A stretch of DNA of 64,000 nucleotides, from contig NZ_LNQC01000049.1 of the NCBI RefSeq assembly GCF_001651855.1, positions 1 to 64,000 of the forward strand, given 5' to 3'. The notes beneath the pieces are model-generated. The model was not told where the DNA came from. It made no database searches and was given only the letters and a program-made list of their open reading frames with translations. Of the stretch, positions 1 to 8,513 are shown in pieces (position 1 is the first letter of the stretch; every line of letters starts with the position of its first letter). The DNA comes from Sinorhizobium americanum (lineage in GTDB: Bacteria; Pseudomonadota; Alphaproteobacteria; Rhizobiales; Rhizobiaceae). A program made the translations under genes and the position numbers.

Positions 1-300
1 CTCGGGCGAGACGGAGAAGCGGCCGATCTCCTGGAGCGGCTCATAGCGGACGCGCCGGCGCGGCGGCACCCTCGATACCTCGCCTTGCGTGCGGCAGCCT
101 GCAGTCATTTGGGGCGCACCGAGGAGGCGCAGCGATGTGCCAGTGCCTCCATTGAGTCGGTCGGCAAGTGTTGGAAGGGCGATCCGGCGGCGGGGCCGCG
201 GCAATATGTGGACTGGCTCGTGGATACCTTGTACCTGCGTCGGGACGAGGACGCGGAACGGTTGCGCGAGGGCTTGCGGCGAGCCGGGTTGCCGGCTTGA
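1..300 (+). CDS. C-terminal part of a TPR-repeat protein (cyclase/TPR type), truncated by the window edge
   Basis: Frame 1 is open from the first base to the TGA at 298-300, so the start lies outside the window. The 99 visible residues form alternating amphipathic helices with TPR-like spacing (DLLERLIAD, LRAAACSHLGRTEEA) and end in LREGLRRAGLPA, an ending often seen in rhizobial class III adenylate-cyclase/TPR proteins. No catalytic domain is in the visible part, so the cyclase link is inference. A full-length protein of that architecture lies at 35525-37300. Confidence 0.6.
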   Translation, partial: LGRDGEAADLLERLIADAPARRHPRYLALRAAACSHLGRTEEAQRCASASIESVGKCWKGDPAAGPRQYVDWLVDTLYLRRDEDAERLREGLRRAGLPA

Positions 301-719
301 TGATGGCTTCTTCTGACGGCTCTTCCCAGCAAACAAGTCATTCCGCCAACGATTGCATATGGCAGAGTTTCACCCTGGTGAGACCTACGGGAACGAACAG
401 AGTCGACCCGAAGCGGCCACTGCCAACTAGAGTGGTGAACGGCTGCGGTGAGCCCGAAGCAGTCGTTCGCCCGTGAATCGACGGTCGGCAACGCGCGTTT
501 TTGTCAGGCAGCCTCCGCAAGAAGAATAGCCCGAACGGTGAATGACAGGCTCACTAGAAAGAACGAGTGGCGAATTACTGTATTTCTCGTCTCCGCAGTC
601 CTCCTCAGGGCCTAGTCGAGGTGGTTCAGCGTGACCACACCCGTATCGGCGGCAACCCCGGCAAGTGCGATGGAAGTCGACCAACAAATTGGCGCTCGAG
701 GGTCGATTGACTCTTTCTT
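301..719. other. Intergenic, no gene recognised
   Basis: About 420 bases separate the rightward TPR fragment from the end of the leftward DUF4336 gene. Short open frames on both strands have no recognisable motif, no good ribosome-binding site and partly overlap the DUF4336 gene in other frames. No terminator-quality hairpin was noticed. Confidence 0.5.
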
Positions 720-1469
720 TCAAGACGGCGGCCCGCCAAGTAACCTCCTGATGACATCGTCGCAATCGGAGTCGAAGCACCGACCATGACTGAGCACAAT
801 GCGCTCCGGCCGCCAGGAACGGATTTTCGCGAACGCTGCATTGGCCTTTCGTCGCTGCAATAACAGGGGCAGCCTCATGCCGAAGAATATTTGCCCGCGG
901 GGATGGTACATTCCGCTCAGTTTCGTTGCCGTTCGCCAAGGCTCGGGCATTTTGTCCAACTCGACGTTGATGATCGTGTCCGTCAGGATCAGCGTTCTCG
1001 AGGTTTTGTGGTAGAAGATGAACTCCTTGAAATATCCGCCCGGAAACAGCGTCTGGTCGATGTCTTGCCGCCAATCCTCGGTCGGATTTAAGTCGAGGTC
1101 CCGCGCAAACGTGACATCGTTGCGCCGGGCGCGCGCCCTTTGGCGGACATGCGGCGAAGCCCAGGTGATCGCGTCGGGAAAGACCTTGGACCACTCCCCG
1201 ATATGAGCGTAGTGAAATTGGTTGGGCGAGACGAGATGACGGATTGCGCCCATCCGCTGCAGCTCGCCTGCCAACGCCTCGTCGAACTTGATCGGCGAGT
1301 GCAGGAACAGACTACCGTCCGAAAGGCGCACGATGGTCATCCGGGTCGTGAAAGGCAGCGGTAGCCTGACGCCACCTACGGTCAGATACTCGAATGGTCC
1401 ATCGACTATCCCGATTTCCGGCCCTATCGGCTTGTATACGTTGATCGGCTCGTAGAGAGAGGCGCCCAC
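720..1469 (-). CDS. DUF4336 domain protein (metallo-beta-lactamase-fold-like)
   Basis: A 249-residue protein with no signal peptide. The order TTRMTIVRLSDGSLFLHSP, then HLVSPNQFHYAHIGEW, then LILTDTIINVE, then a late LSHG matches the DUF4336 family. These proteins resemble a degenerate metallo-beta-lactamase fold that lacks the full HxHxDH zinc motif, and their reaction is unknown. Start chosen at the ATG giving MGASLYEPINVYKPI, the usual N-terminus of the family. It stands alone, about 110 bases downstream of the next leftward gene, and nothing in the context suggests a role. Confidence 0.8.
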   Translation of the reverse strand: MGASLYEPINVYKPIGPEIGIVDGPFEYLTVGGVRLPLPFTTRMTIVRLSDGSLFLHSPIKFDEALAGELQRMGAIRHLVSPNQFHYAHIGEWSKVFPDAITWASPHVRQRARARRNDVTFARDLDLNPTEDWRQDIDQTLFPGGYFKEFIFYHKTSRTLILTDTIINVELDKMPEPWRTATKLSGMYHPRGQIFFGMRLPLLLQRRKANAAFAKIRSWRPERIVLSHGRCFDSDCDDVIRRLLGGPPS

Positions 1470-1579
1470 AGATCGTCTCCCAGATAACTTCTTGAACCGA
1501 GTATGTCTGATTGCTTGATGTCTGCAACCGGTCCGAAATTCAGCCGCTGAGCGGGAGCGTTAAGGCAGACAACGCGCCG

Positions 1580-2797
1580 CTATGAGATGGTCTGCAACGC
1601 ACGATCCAAACGGTCTCTGTAAAGTGCCACGGCGGGAACCAGCGCAAATACGCATCCGGTCGCAACGAGAACCGCTGCCAGGGACACTTCTTGGAGACCA
1701 ATCGAGGGTGAGAGTGCCACGCCAGTCTGACTGGCAACAAACAGTCCGGCCAGGTAGGAGCCCGCGAATCCGAGGATGAGGCCAGCAATCGCGCCAGTGG
1801 CGACGATGGTCACGACGTAAAGCCAGATGCAGGCGAACACATAGGCCCTGGGTGCTCCGAGCGCCCTGAGCACGGCGAAACGACGCCTGTGGACGCGCAG
1901 CAGGACAATCACGCAGGCGATCACCGCGGCGATGACGAGAGCCTGGGTGCCAGCGGCGAGCGCCGTCATCATCACGCGGATGTCGCCGAGCACCTGATAG
2001 AGCCCGACCAGCACTTCCGCCGGAAAGAATGCCGTCGATGTCTCGGTTCGGAACAGGTTGCGCAAGCCGTACGCCGCGGCCAGATTTTCCGGCTTCACCA
2101 CCATTGCCGGAACTCCGGTCAGGTAGGCGTCGTCGAACGGCGGGCCGAGGACGGGTCCCGCCTCCGGCGCGTGGCCCGTCGGAAGATTGTGCAGCTTCCA
2201 GATCTGCTCCACCGGAATGATCACGGCGCGATCCCACGGCGATCCCTGCGCCGGAAGTCGACCGACCACTGTAAATCTGCTGGCATGGACCAGGCCGCCT
2301 GTCGTCTCCTCGGGACCGTGGCCATGGCTCGTCTGGAACGTGTCGCCCACCTTCAATGGCGAAGCCTGCCCGACGACCGCCTCTTCCCAGTTCTCAAAGC
2401 CCCGGCCCTCTGCCAGATGTCCGTCCGCCAGATGAAGAACGAGGTCACGAGTCGTCCCGACGACCGGGTCGCCGTTGACGCTGTCGCCGAACGCAAGCGG
2501 CGCGGCGAATGCGACGCGCTTTTCCGCAACGACCTGCCGAACGACCTCCGGCTTCAGCAGTTCGACCGCGCCAGGTCGCAGGAACAGTGACTTCAGGGTC
2601 ACGTCTGTAATGCTTCCGGGAGCCGCGACTATCAGGTCGAACTTGTCGACGGCCCGCGCGCTCGCCTGCTTCAGGGCGCGCTCCTGCGATATGATCGCCA
2701 CACCCAGAGCCGTGGCAATCATGACGAGGATCACGAGCATCAGGTTCAGGCGCCGGTCGGCGCGGAGCGTCGAAAGGACCATCGGCAACGGGTTCAT
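1580..2797 (-). CDS. FtsX-like ABC transporter permease (MacB/LolC class)
   Basis: 405 residues with one N-terminal membrane segment (about 17-40), a large periplasmic domain (about 45-265) and three C-terminal membrane segments (about 280-385), which is the topology of FtsX/MacB-type permeases. These are usually mechanotransmitters moving lipoproteins, peptides or drugs rather than small-molecule channels. VHRRRFAVLRALGAPRAYV is the conserved cytoplasmic coupling segment. Its ATG overlaps the stop of the ATPase gene by 4 bases, so the two are translationally coupled with the exported protein upstream. The substrate is unknown. Confidence 0.85.
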   Translation of the reverse strand: MNPLPMVLSTLRADRRLNLMLVILVMIATALGVAIISQERALKQASARAVDKFDLIVAAPGSITDVTLKSLFLRPGAVELLKPEVVRQVVAEKRVAFAAPLAFGDSVNGDPVVGTTRDLVLHLADGHLAEGRGFENWEEAVVGQASPLKVGDTFQTSHGHGPEETTGGLVHASRFTVVGRLPAQGSPWDRAVIIPVEQIWKLHNLPTGHAPEAGPVLGPPFDDAYLTGVPAMVVKPENLAAAYGLRNLFRTETSTAFFPAEVLVGLYQVLGDIRVMMTALAAGTQALVIAAVIACVIVLLRVHRRRFAVLRALGAPRAYVFACIWLYVVTIVATGAIAGLILGFAGSYLAGLFVASQTGVALSPSIGLQEVSLAAVLVATGCVFALVPAVALYRDRLDRALQTIS

Positions 2798-3465
2798 TGC
2801 GCGCGATCCTTTCTGACTACTCTTCCGTGATCGAGATGGATGGTCGTTGCAGCTCGCGCGGCGAATTCCGGATCGTGGCTGACGGCAATAACCGTCTTGC
2901 CCTTGGCCGCTTCTTCGATCAGCGAATCGATGACGAAGGATCCGTTTTTTGTGTCGAGGCTGGCGGTCGGCTCGTCGGCCAGGATGATCCGCGGATCGAA
3001 CAGCAATGCCCTGGCAATCGCGACCCGCTGCTGCTCACCACGCGACATCCGCGAAACCGTCGTTCGGTCTTCCGGAACGCCGAACCGCTTCATGAGCGAT
3101 CTCGCATCGGCGGCAGGACGGGCCGCCTTGCCGAAGCTTTCAGGCAAGCGAATATTGTCGAGCGGCGACAATTCGCCGATCAGATTGAAGTCCTGGAAGA
3201 TCATGCCGACAGTCTGGCGTCGCCAGGCATCTCGCCGGCTTTCGCGGAAATCGGTCACTGTCTCCCCAAAAACGGTGACGGAACCGCTTGTGAGGGGCGT
3301 GATGCCGGAAATGACGTTCAAGAGCGTGGATTTGCCAGATCCCGATGGCCCCGCCACCACGGTCAATTCCCCAGGTGGAAACGAGAGATCCTCGATGGTG
3401 AGAATGGCGCGTCGGTCATTAGCCGTATCCGGCACTTCGACGTTGATTTTCTTGAGGGAGACCAT
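2794..3465 (-). CDS. ABC transporter ATP-binding protein (LolD/MacB type)
   Basis: 223 residues with a Walker A (GPSGSGKST, about 38-46), Q-loop, signature MSRGEQQRVAIARAL, Walker B ILADEPTASLD and H-loop SHD. The length and short linker are typical of the LolD/FtsE/MacB subclass that pairs with FtsX-like permeases, as here. Start chosen at MVSLKKINVEV because it lies 7 bases after the stop of the upstream exported-protein gene; a longer frame exists but would overlap it. The signature reads MSRGE rather than LSGGE, a tolerated variant in this subclass. Confidence 0.9.
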   Translation of the reverse strand: MVSLKKINVEVPDTANDRRAILTIEDLSFPPGELTVVAGPSGSGKSTLLNVISGITPLTSGSVTVFGETVTDFRESRRDAWRRQTVGMIFQDFNLIGELSPLDNIRLPESFGKAARPAADARSLMKRFGVPEDRTTVSRMSRGEQQRVAIARALLFDPRIILADEPTASLDTKNGSFVIDSLIEEAAKGKTVIAVSHDPEFAARAATTIHLDHGRVVRKDRAQ

Positions 3466-3472
3466 TGGGTGT

Positions 3473-3904
3473 TCAAAGCCGCTCGAAAACAGCATCCGTG
3501 AGGCGGAGGAAGCTGACAAAGCCGGTTTCCGGATCCTTCTCGAAGCCGACCTCCAGCTTGCCCACCACCTTGATCGGGAAATTGAAGGGCGTGGGGTCCA
3601 CGATCGACGAGGTTTTGATGAGAACGATGTCGGTCGGCCAGTCCAGCGTCGAATCGCAGAACGGGCAGACGGCCATCGGCATCTTGGTCAGCACGAAGAA
3701 TGTCGCCTGTGCCTTGAGCGGGGGTGCCATGTATCCGACGATCTCGACCTCGCTGCCTGTAAGCGCCTTGGTCTTGGCGGACGGATCACTGCCCTTCTCA
3801 TAGAGTTCCGCGAAGCTAAGCGTGCTTGCTGCCGCTATGGCAGCGCCCGCAGCGATCGCAACCGCGATGAACATCAAGAAGGCACCCGTGATCAATCGTC
3901 GCAT
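3473..3904 (-). CDS. Exported protein of unknown function, first gene of an ABC operon
   Basis: 143 residues beginning with a classic signal peptide (MRRLITGAFLMFIAVAIAAG, cleavage likely near residue 25). The mature part has EIVGYMAPPLKAQATFFVL, CPFCDS and a PFNFPIKVVGKLEVG segment, an OB-like small-domain pattern resembling the DUF3299-type exported proteins. The CPFC pair could bind metal or form a disulfide. It is followed 7 bases later by an ABC ATPase and then an FtsX-type permease, so it is probably the periplasmic partner of that transporter. No function can be assigned. Confidence 0.75.
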   Translation of the reverse strand: MRRLITGAFLMFIAVAIAAGAAIAAASTLSFAELYEKGSDPSAKTKALTGSEVEIVGYMAPPLKAQATFFVLTKMPMAVCPFCDSTLDWPTDIVLIKTSSIVDPTPFNFPIKVVGKLEVGFEKDPETGFVSFLRLTDAVFERL

Positions 3905-3924
3905 TCGTCACCCATCAAAATGGA

Positions 3925-3949
3925 GCAACCCGGCCGTCGACCGGGTTGC
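3925..3949 (-). terminator. Rho-independent terminator of the alkaline phosphatase gene
   Basis: Perfect 9-bp stem (GCAACCCGG at 3925-3933 with CCGGGTTGC at 3941-3949) and a 7-base loop. Read leftward, the stem is followed by TCCATTTTGATG. It sits 25 bases past the phosphatase stop codon. Confidence 0.7.
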
Positions 3950-3974
3950 CGGAACATCCGTCAACGATGAACCG

Positions 3975-5501
3975 TCAGTCCTGCTGGCCGAGGCCCGAGG
4001 CGTTGGAGAGGACGTGATAGATGTAGTTCTCTTCGACCGTGCCCGAGACCAGATGGGCCTGCGGACCCCAGGCATAGATCACCACGTCGTCACCGGCATG
4101 GGTTTCCGACTCCATCGGCACCAGGGCCGGCTGCAGGAAGTCTGGTGACTTTGTGTCGACCGTCGTCAGGTCGGGACGGACGCCGGCAGGCTGGGCTTCC
4201 GTCTTGCCTTTTTCCAAAGCGGGGAACACCGCACCCGGACCGTTGGCGTAGCCGAGGGTCGTGTAGGGCTTGCCGTCGGCCGCCTTGGCGACCTCGCCGT
4301 CCACATCGACGACGAGACCGAACAGCGGGTTGCCCCGCTTCGGGTAGCCGTTGATCGTCATGGTGTGGCCGTGGTCGGCGGTTGCGACGATCAGCGTGTC
4401 TTCGCGCTTGGTCATTTCCAGCGCCTTCTTGATCGCCTGGTCGAAGGCGATCGCATCTTCGAGCGCGCGGGCGGCATTGCCGGCATGGTGGGCATGGTCG
4501 ATGCGGCCGCCCTCGACCATCAGCACGAAGCCTTTTTCGCCCTGCGAGAGACGCTCGATCGACTTGGCCGTCATCTCTGCGAGCGACGGTTCGCCCTTGG
4601 CATCCTTCGGACGATCCAGCTCGTATTCCATGTGGCTACGGTCGAACAGGCCGAGTAGCTTGGCACCGGAGGAAAGGTCGGCGGCGTCGAAGCCCGCCTT
4701 GTCCGTCACATAGAGATGGCTGTTGCTCTTCGAGGTCCACTCGGCCGTCAGGTCGCGCTTGTCGGTGCGGCTGCCGGTCTTTCCTTCATCCTCGACATCG
4801 GCGGTTTCGGCTGGAACGAAGTTGCTGCGGCCGCCGCCGAGGATGACCTCGAAACCGTCGCCGGCCGTCCAGTTGACGAGCTGGTCGGCAAGATCCTTGC
4901 AGCCCTTGGCGAGATTCTCGCCGACTTCCTTGTCGTTCTCCCAGTCGCGGTCGGGCGTATGGCCGTAGGTCGCAGCCGGCGTTGCATGCGTGATGCGGGC
5001 GGTCGAGACCACGCCCGTCGCCAGGCCCGCCTCTTCGGCGAGTTCGAAGATCGACTTGACTTCCTTGCCCTTCGAGGCCTCGCAATCACCGACGACCGCG
5101 TCCTGGTTCAGGCCGATGATGTCGTTGCGCGTCTTGACGCCCGCCACCATCGCCGTCGCAGTCGGCGCGGAATCCGAGACCTGGCCGTCGTGGCTGTAGG
5201 TCTTCGACATCGCGGTGTAGGGGAAGGTGTCGATCGTCAGGACGTTGGACTCGCCGTCAACGCCGCGCTTCTGCCCTTCGAGGATGCGGGCGGCCGTGAC
5301 AGTTGCCACGCTCATGCCGTCCCCGACGAAAATGATGATGTTCTTCGCCTTGCCAGAGATCGGCTGGACCGCGAGTTTTGCCTCGAGCGCGGCCTTGGCC
5401 GCGGTGAAATAGCTGTCGCTGGCCTGCGGGAGATCGGCGGCGCTCACATGCGCGGCCATCAGCGCGGCGCAGCATACGCCGGAAAAAAGTGTCCTGATCA
5501 T
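3975..5501 (-). CDS. phoA: Alkaline phosphatase (PhoA family)
   Basis: 508 residues. A signal peptide (MIRTLFSGVCCAALMAAHVSA) sends it to the periplasm, where family members release phosphate from phosphomonoesters. Visible hallmarks are VGDGMS (first metal Asp), DSAPTATAMVAG carrying the nucleophilic Ser, MVEGGRIDHAHHAGNAA and ATADHGHTM with metal-binding Asp/His residues. Start set at the ATG at 5501, 3 bases inside a possible TTG, with GAGGGG upstream. A Pho box lies about 75 bases upstream and a terminator follows, so it is a single-gene PhoB-regulated unit. It is longer than E. coli PhoA but within the range of alphaproteobacterial relatives. Confidence 0.93.
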   Translation of the reverse strand: MIRTLFSGVCCAALMAAHVSAADLPQASDSYFTAAKAALEAKLAVQPISGKAKNIIIFVGDGMSVATVTAARILEGQKRGVDGESNVLTIDTFPYTAMSKTYSHDGQVSDSAPTATAMVAGVKTRNDIIGLNQDAVVGDCEASKGKEVKSIFELAEEAGLATGVVSTARITHATPAATYGHTPDRDWENDKEVGENLAKGCKDLADQLVNWTAGDGFEVILGGGRSNFVPAETADVEDEGKTGSRTDKRDLTAEWTSKSNSHLYVTDKAGFDAADLSSGAKLLGLFDRSHMEYELDRPKDAKGEPSLAEMTAKSIERLSQGEKGFVLMVEGGRIDHAHHAGNAARALEDAIAFDQAIKKALEMTKREDTLIVATADHGHTMTINGYPKRGNPLFGLVVDVDGEVAKAADGKPYTTLGYANGPGAVFPALEKGKTEAQPAGVRPDLTTVDTKSPDFLQPALVPMESETHAGDDVVIYAWGPQAHLVSGTVEENYIYHVLSNASGLGQQD

Positions 5502-5574
5502 CAATGAAACCCCTCGAAGAACGTGGAAGGCATGGCACCGGAAGTGCCGCGCGGAGGGACCCTATTGGGGGTTC

Positions 5575-5592
5575 ATTTCAGTTATGTGACAC
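5575..5592 (-). promoter_or_regulatory. Pho box upstream of phoA
   Basis: Read on the minus strand: GTGTCAC-ATAA-CTGAAAT, two 7-base half sites 11 bases apart, matching the PhoB consensus CTGTCAT-N4-CTGTCAY with mismatches mostly in the second repeat. It lies upstream of phoA and immediately beside the stop codon of the PCuAC gene (5593). Confidence 0.7.
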
Positions 5593-6084
5593 TTAGTCGT
5601 GAGAGTGCCCCGCGTGGGAGTGCTCGCGCGCATCAGCAGGCTCGACCTCGGAATGGACGGTCAACTCACCACCCGGTTCGAAGCTCAGGACCATCTCGAT
5701 CCCGTCTCCGACCGCAAGCTCTTGCGACAGCCCGTCCAGCTTTATTGCAAGTCCGCCTGGATCAAGCTGGACCTCTCCGACGGGGACGTCGATGGCACCG
5801 ACAGCGGCTGTCGTGAGCTCGGTCCCTTCCATCACGATGCCGACGAGCTCGGCGCGCTCGGCCACGTCAGTCCTGACGCGGGTCAGCCTGACGGGGCCGC
5901 CGGCATTCTCGATATCCATGAAGACCAAGGTCGAACCACCGGCATCGGCCGCCCTCGCCCACGGGTGCACCACCCGGATGTCTCCCATTGCAGCGACGTG
6001 ACTCTCGTGATCCTCCGCCATCGCGTTCGAAGCATAGAACATGACGGCGCAAATCATCGATCCAAGTAGTTGTCTAACTCGCAT
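5593..6084 (-). CDS. PCuAC-type periplasmic copper chaperone (DUF461)
   Basis: 163 residues with an N-terminal signal peptide (MRVRQLLGSMICAVMFYA, cleavage near NAMA). The mature domain has the PCuAC pattern VVHPWARAADAGGSTLVFMDIENAG with a later methionine-bearing strand, and a histidine-rich end (HSHAGHSHD) likely to bind copper. Family members deliver Cu(I) to cytochrome oxidase or other periplasmic cuproproteins. Start chosen at MRVRQLL because the signal peptide begins there. It ends right at the phoA Pho box, and a Pho-box-like repeat lies upstream. Confidence 0.85.
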   Translation of the reverse strand: MRVRQLLGSMICAVMFYASNAMAEDHESHVAAMGDIRVVHPWARAADAGGSTLVFMDIENAGGPVRLTRVRTDVAERAELVGIVMEGTELTTAAVGAIDVPVGEVQLDPGGLAIKLDGLSQELAVGDGIEMVLSFEPGGELTVHSEVEPADAREHSHAGHSHD

Positions 6085-6123
6085 CCGTCCCTGCCTTGTT
6101 TGTCCATGAGATAGCAACGGGCC

Positions 6124-6141
6124 TTATCACTTGTGTGACAG
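6124..6141 (-). promoter_or_regulatory. Pho-box-like repeat upstream of the PCuAC gene
   Basis: On the minus strand CTGTCAC-ACAA-GTGATAA. The first half site is perfect, the second is poor, and the 11-base spacing is right. About 40 bases upstream of the chosen start. It could be chance. Confidence 0.35.
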
Positions 6142-6189
6142 CCAGGCATTTGCTGTGATTTCCCGCAGATCAGCCGTCGCGAGAACGGC

Positions 6190-6516
6190 TTAATTCCATC
6201 TTCCGGACGCCAGCCACAGCACCGCGCAGGCGGCGACAATTGGCGCTGCAAATTTGAGCCAGGCGTGGAGAGGGGGAAGCAGCCGACCTTGCCGAGCGCC
6301 GTCGGCGCTGGCCGCATACAGGGCAAATGCGCACCATCCGCCGAGGAAAGTAACGGCACCTGCTTGCGCACCGACATAGCGATCGCCGAAGAACCAAGTG
6401 CCCAAAGTAATCGCTGCCAGAAGAACGATCAGGCCGACGGCACAGACTGCGATCTCAGCCCGATCATCTGTCTGCTTCGGGCGTTCTTGTCGGCTTCGTC
6501 TCACAATCCGGTTCAT
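6190..6516 (-). CDS. Small membrane protein of unknown function
   Basis: 108 residues with three predicted membrane segments (about 23-45, 52-70, 86-104) after a basic, hydrophilic start (MNRIVRRSRQERPKQ). No family recognised. The layout recalls small accessory membrane proteins such as ATP synthase subunit I, but there is no specific motif. It starts 65 bases after arsH and has the same direction, so it could be the last gene of the ars operon; that is inference from spacing only. Confidence 0.6.
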   Translation of the reverse strand: MNRIVRRSRQERPKQTDDRAEIAVCAVGLIVLLAAITLGTWFFGDRYVGAQAGAVTFLGGWCAFALYAASADGARQGRLLPPLHAWLKFAAPIVAACAVLWLASGRWN

Positions 6517-6581
6517 CGTTCCGTTCCGAATGCTTCCTCTGGTGAACGCTCTCAAGAATGCCCCAGTGCGCAGCACCGCTA

Positions 6582-7352
6582 TCAAGCGGTTCCGCTCTGC
6601 GCAACGCCCTTCTGCGGCGCGGCCGCGATGGAGGACAGGTCCTCGTCAGGGTTGACGGGCGTTCTGGCTTCCTTGCGCTCCGAATAGCGGTCGACCAACC
6701 GGGCGGAGTGCGGCCGCAGGAGGATGGTGAAGCGAACGAGTTCCTCCATCACGTCGACGATGCGGTCATAGTAGCTCGACGGCTTCATCCGCCCATCCGC
6801 ATCGAATTCCTGGAATGCCTTGGCGACGCTCGACTGGTTGGGAATCGTGAACATCCGCATCCAGCGACCGAGTATCCGAAGCGTATTGACCGCGTTGAAG
6901 CTTTGCGAGCCGCCGGACACCTGCATGACGGCCAGCGTACGGCCCTGGGTCGGACGGATGCCGCCCATGTTCAGGGGCAGATGGTCGATCTGCGCCTTCA
7001 TGATTCCGGTGATCTGACCGTGCCGCTCCGGCGAGCACCACACCATGCCCTCGGACCAAATCGCGTGCTCGCGCAGCTCCTTCACCGCCGGGTGGTTATC
7101 CCCCTTGACCTGGTCAGGCAGCGGCAGGTCGGAAGGATCGAAGATGCGGGTCTCCGCGCCGAAGTATTCCAGGAGACGCGCGGCCTCTTCGACGGCTAGT
7201 CGCGAGAAGGAGCGTTCGCGCAGCGAACCATAGAGGAGCAGAATGCGCGGCTTGTGGTCGTTCGGCCCGAGGCCATCCGCCGGGTTACGGTGCATGTAGG
7301 CGGGATCGAGCGCCGGAAGGTGGTCGAAATCGGTAAGGGGGCGTAGTCTCAT
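6582..7352 (-). CDS. arsH: ArsH, NADPH-dependent FMN oxidoreductase of organoarsenical resistance
   Basis: 256 residues. The flavodoxin-like core shows the FMN phosphate loop [13 protein letters not shown], the block [19 protein letters not shown], and [16 protein letters not shown], which are diagnostic for ArsH. Family members oxidise trivalent methylated or aromatic arsenicals to less toxic pentavalent forms in the cytosol. Start placed at [19 protein letters not shown] with GGGA upstream; an in-frame ATG 12 bases earlier is possible. It follows the glutaredoxin-type arsC by about 30 bases and closes the recognised part of the operon. Confidence 0.95.
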   Translation of the reverse strand: MRLRPLTDFDHLPALDPAYMHRNPADGLGPNDHKPRILLLYGSLRERSFSRLAVEEAARLLEYFGAETRIFDPSDLPLPDQVKGDNHPAVKELREHAIWSEGMVWCSPERHGQITGIMKAQIDHLPLNMGGIRPTQGRTLAVMQVSGGSQSFNAVNTLRILGRWMRMFTIPNQSSVAKAFQEFDADGRMKPSSYYDRIVDVMEELVRFTILLRPHSARLVDRYSERKEARTPVNPDEDLSSIAAAPQKGVAQSGTA

Positions 7353-7383
7353 TTCAATTCCCATGCGTAAGAAGCGCGGCGGT

Positions 7384-7815
7384 TCAGACGAGCCGGCGGC
7401 CATTCTCGTCGAGAACCGCTTCCCCATCTTCCTTGACGAAGGGTCCCATGAACGCGTCGGCCGGCAGGATGTCGAGGACAGCCTCGGACGGCCGGGCCAG
7501 CCGCGTGCCGATCGGCGTGACCACAAACGGCCGGTTGATCAGGATCGGATGATCGAGCATCGCTGTCAGGAGTTGGTCGTCGGAGAGTGCCGGATCCTCG
7601 AGCCCGAGCTCCGCATAGGGTGTTCCGTTCTCCCGGACCGCTTCGCGGACGGTCAGGCCGGCACCGCGGATCATCGCGGCGAGCTCCTCCCGGCCCGGCG
7701 GCGTACTGAGATAGTCGATCACCGTCGGTTCGATGCCTGCGTGGCGAATGAGCGCCAGCGTGTTGCGCGATGTCCCACATGACGGATTGTGGTAGATGAC
7801 AACGTCCATGATCAT
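7384..7815 (-). CDS. arsC: Arsenate reductase, glutaredoxin-dependent type
   Basis: 143 residues of the E. coli plasmid R773 ArsC type, with the catalytic motif [12 protein letters not shown] at the N-terminus and the Arg-bearing core [17 protein letters not shown] near residues 94-110. The family reduces arsenate to arsenite with glutathione and glutaredoxin. Its ATG overlaps the aqpS stop as ATGA, so it is coupled to the channel gene. A second, unrelated arsenate reductase of the LMW phosphatase type lies two genes upstream in the same operon. Confidence 0.94.
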   Translation of the reverse strand: MIMDVVIYHNPSCGTSRNTLALIRHAGIEPTVIDYLSTPPGREELAAMIRGAGLTVREAVRENGTPYAELGLEDPALSDDQLLTAMLDHPILINRPFVVTPIGTRLARPSEAVLDILPADAFMGPFVKEDGEAVLDENGRRLV

Positions 7816-8510
7816 TCGGTCCCCTTGACCTTAATTGGTGAAGTTGAGGTGTTTTGCTCGGCAAGCAACCACCCGGCGATAGCCGTGGCCACGAGCGCGC
7901 CGAGAACTTCGGCGGCGACAAAGGCCGGAACGTCCGTCGGTCGGATGCCCGAAAAAGTGTTCGAAAAGGCGCGGGCGACAGCGACAGCGGGGTTGGCAAA
8001 GGACGTCGAGGCAGTGAACCAGTAGGCCGCGGTGATGTAGAGGCCGACCAGCGACGGGATGGCGTCGGCGCGCAAGCGCAGTCCCGCCAGGATCGTAAAC
8101 ACGAGGCCGAAGGTGGCGACCGTCTCTGCGATCCACTGGCCCTGCCCTGTCCGCAGTGTTTCCGAAACCTGGAAGATCGGCAGGTCGAACATCGCATGGG
8201 CAACAAACGTTCCTGCGAGGCCGCCGGCAAACTGCGCGAGGACGTAGAGCGCCGCTGCGGATGGCTCGATCTCGCGCCTCGCCGCGAACACCATTGTTAC
8301 CGCCGGATTGAAGTGCGCTCCGGAGATCGGCCCAAGAATGCTGATCAAGACAACCAGGATCGCGCCCGTTGGAATCGTGTTTCCGAGAAGGGAGACCGCG
8401 ACGTCATCGGAGAGGCGGTCGGCCATTATCCCGGAGCCGACGACGGTGGCGACCAAAATAGCAGTGCCGAGCGCTTCCGCGCCGAGGCAGCGTTTGAGGT
8501 CGAAGGTCAT
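7812..8510 (-). CDS. aqpS: Aquaglyceroporin AqpS, arsenite exit channel
   Basis: 232 residues with six membrane segments and the two half-helix signatures of major intrinsic proteins: SGAHFNPAVT and TSFANPAVAVAR. In Sinorhizobium meliloti the arsenic operon carries AqpS instead of an ArsB/ACR3 pump, and arsenite made by ArsC leaves down its gradient through the channel. No arsB or acr3 was seen in this operon either. The gene lies 4 bases after the LMW-type arsC and overlaps the next arsC by 4 bases. Confidence 0.95.
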   Translation of the reverse strand: MTFDLKRCLGAEALGTAILVATVVGSGIMADRLSDDVAVSLLGNTIPTGAILVVLISILGPISGAHFNPAVTMVFAARREIEPSAAALYVLAQFAGGLAGTFVAHAMFDLPIFQVSETLRTGQGQWIAETVATFGLVFTILAGLRLRADAIPSLVGLYITAAYWFTASTSFANPAVAVARAFSNTFSGIRPTDVPAFVAAEVLGALVATAIAGWLLAEQNTSTSPIKVKGTE

Positions 8511-8513
8511 GCT

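Noticed and set aside
427-1194. Minus-strand frame of 255 codons
   Set aside because: It overlaps the DUF4336 gene in a different frame; composition is shadow-like and no family is apparent.
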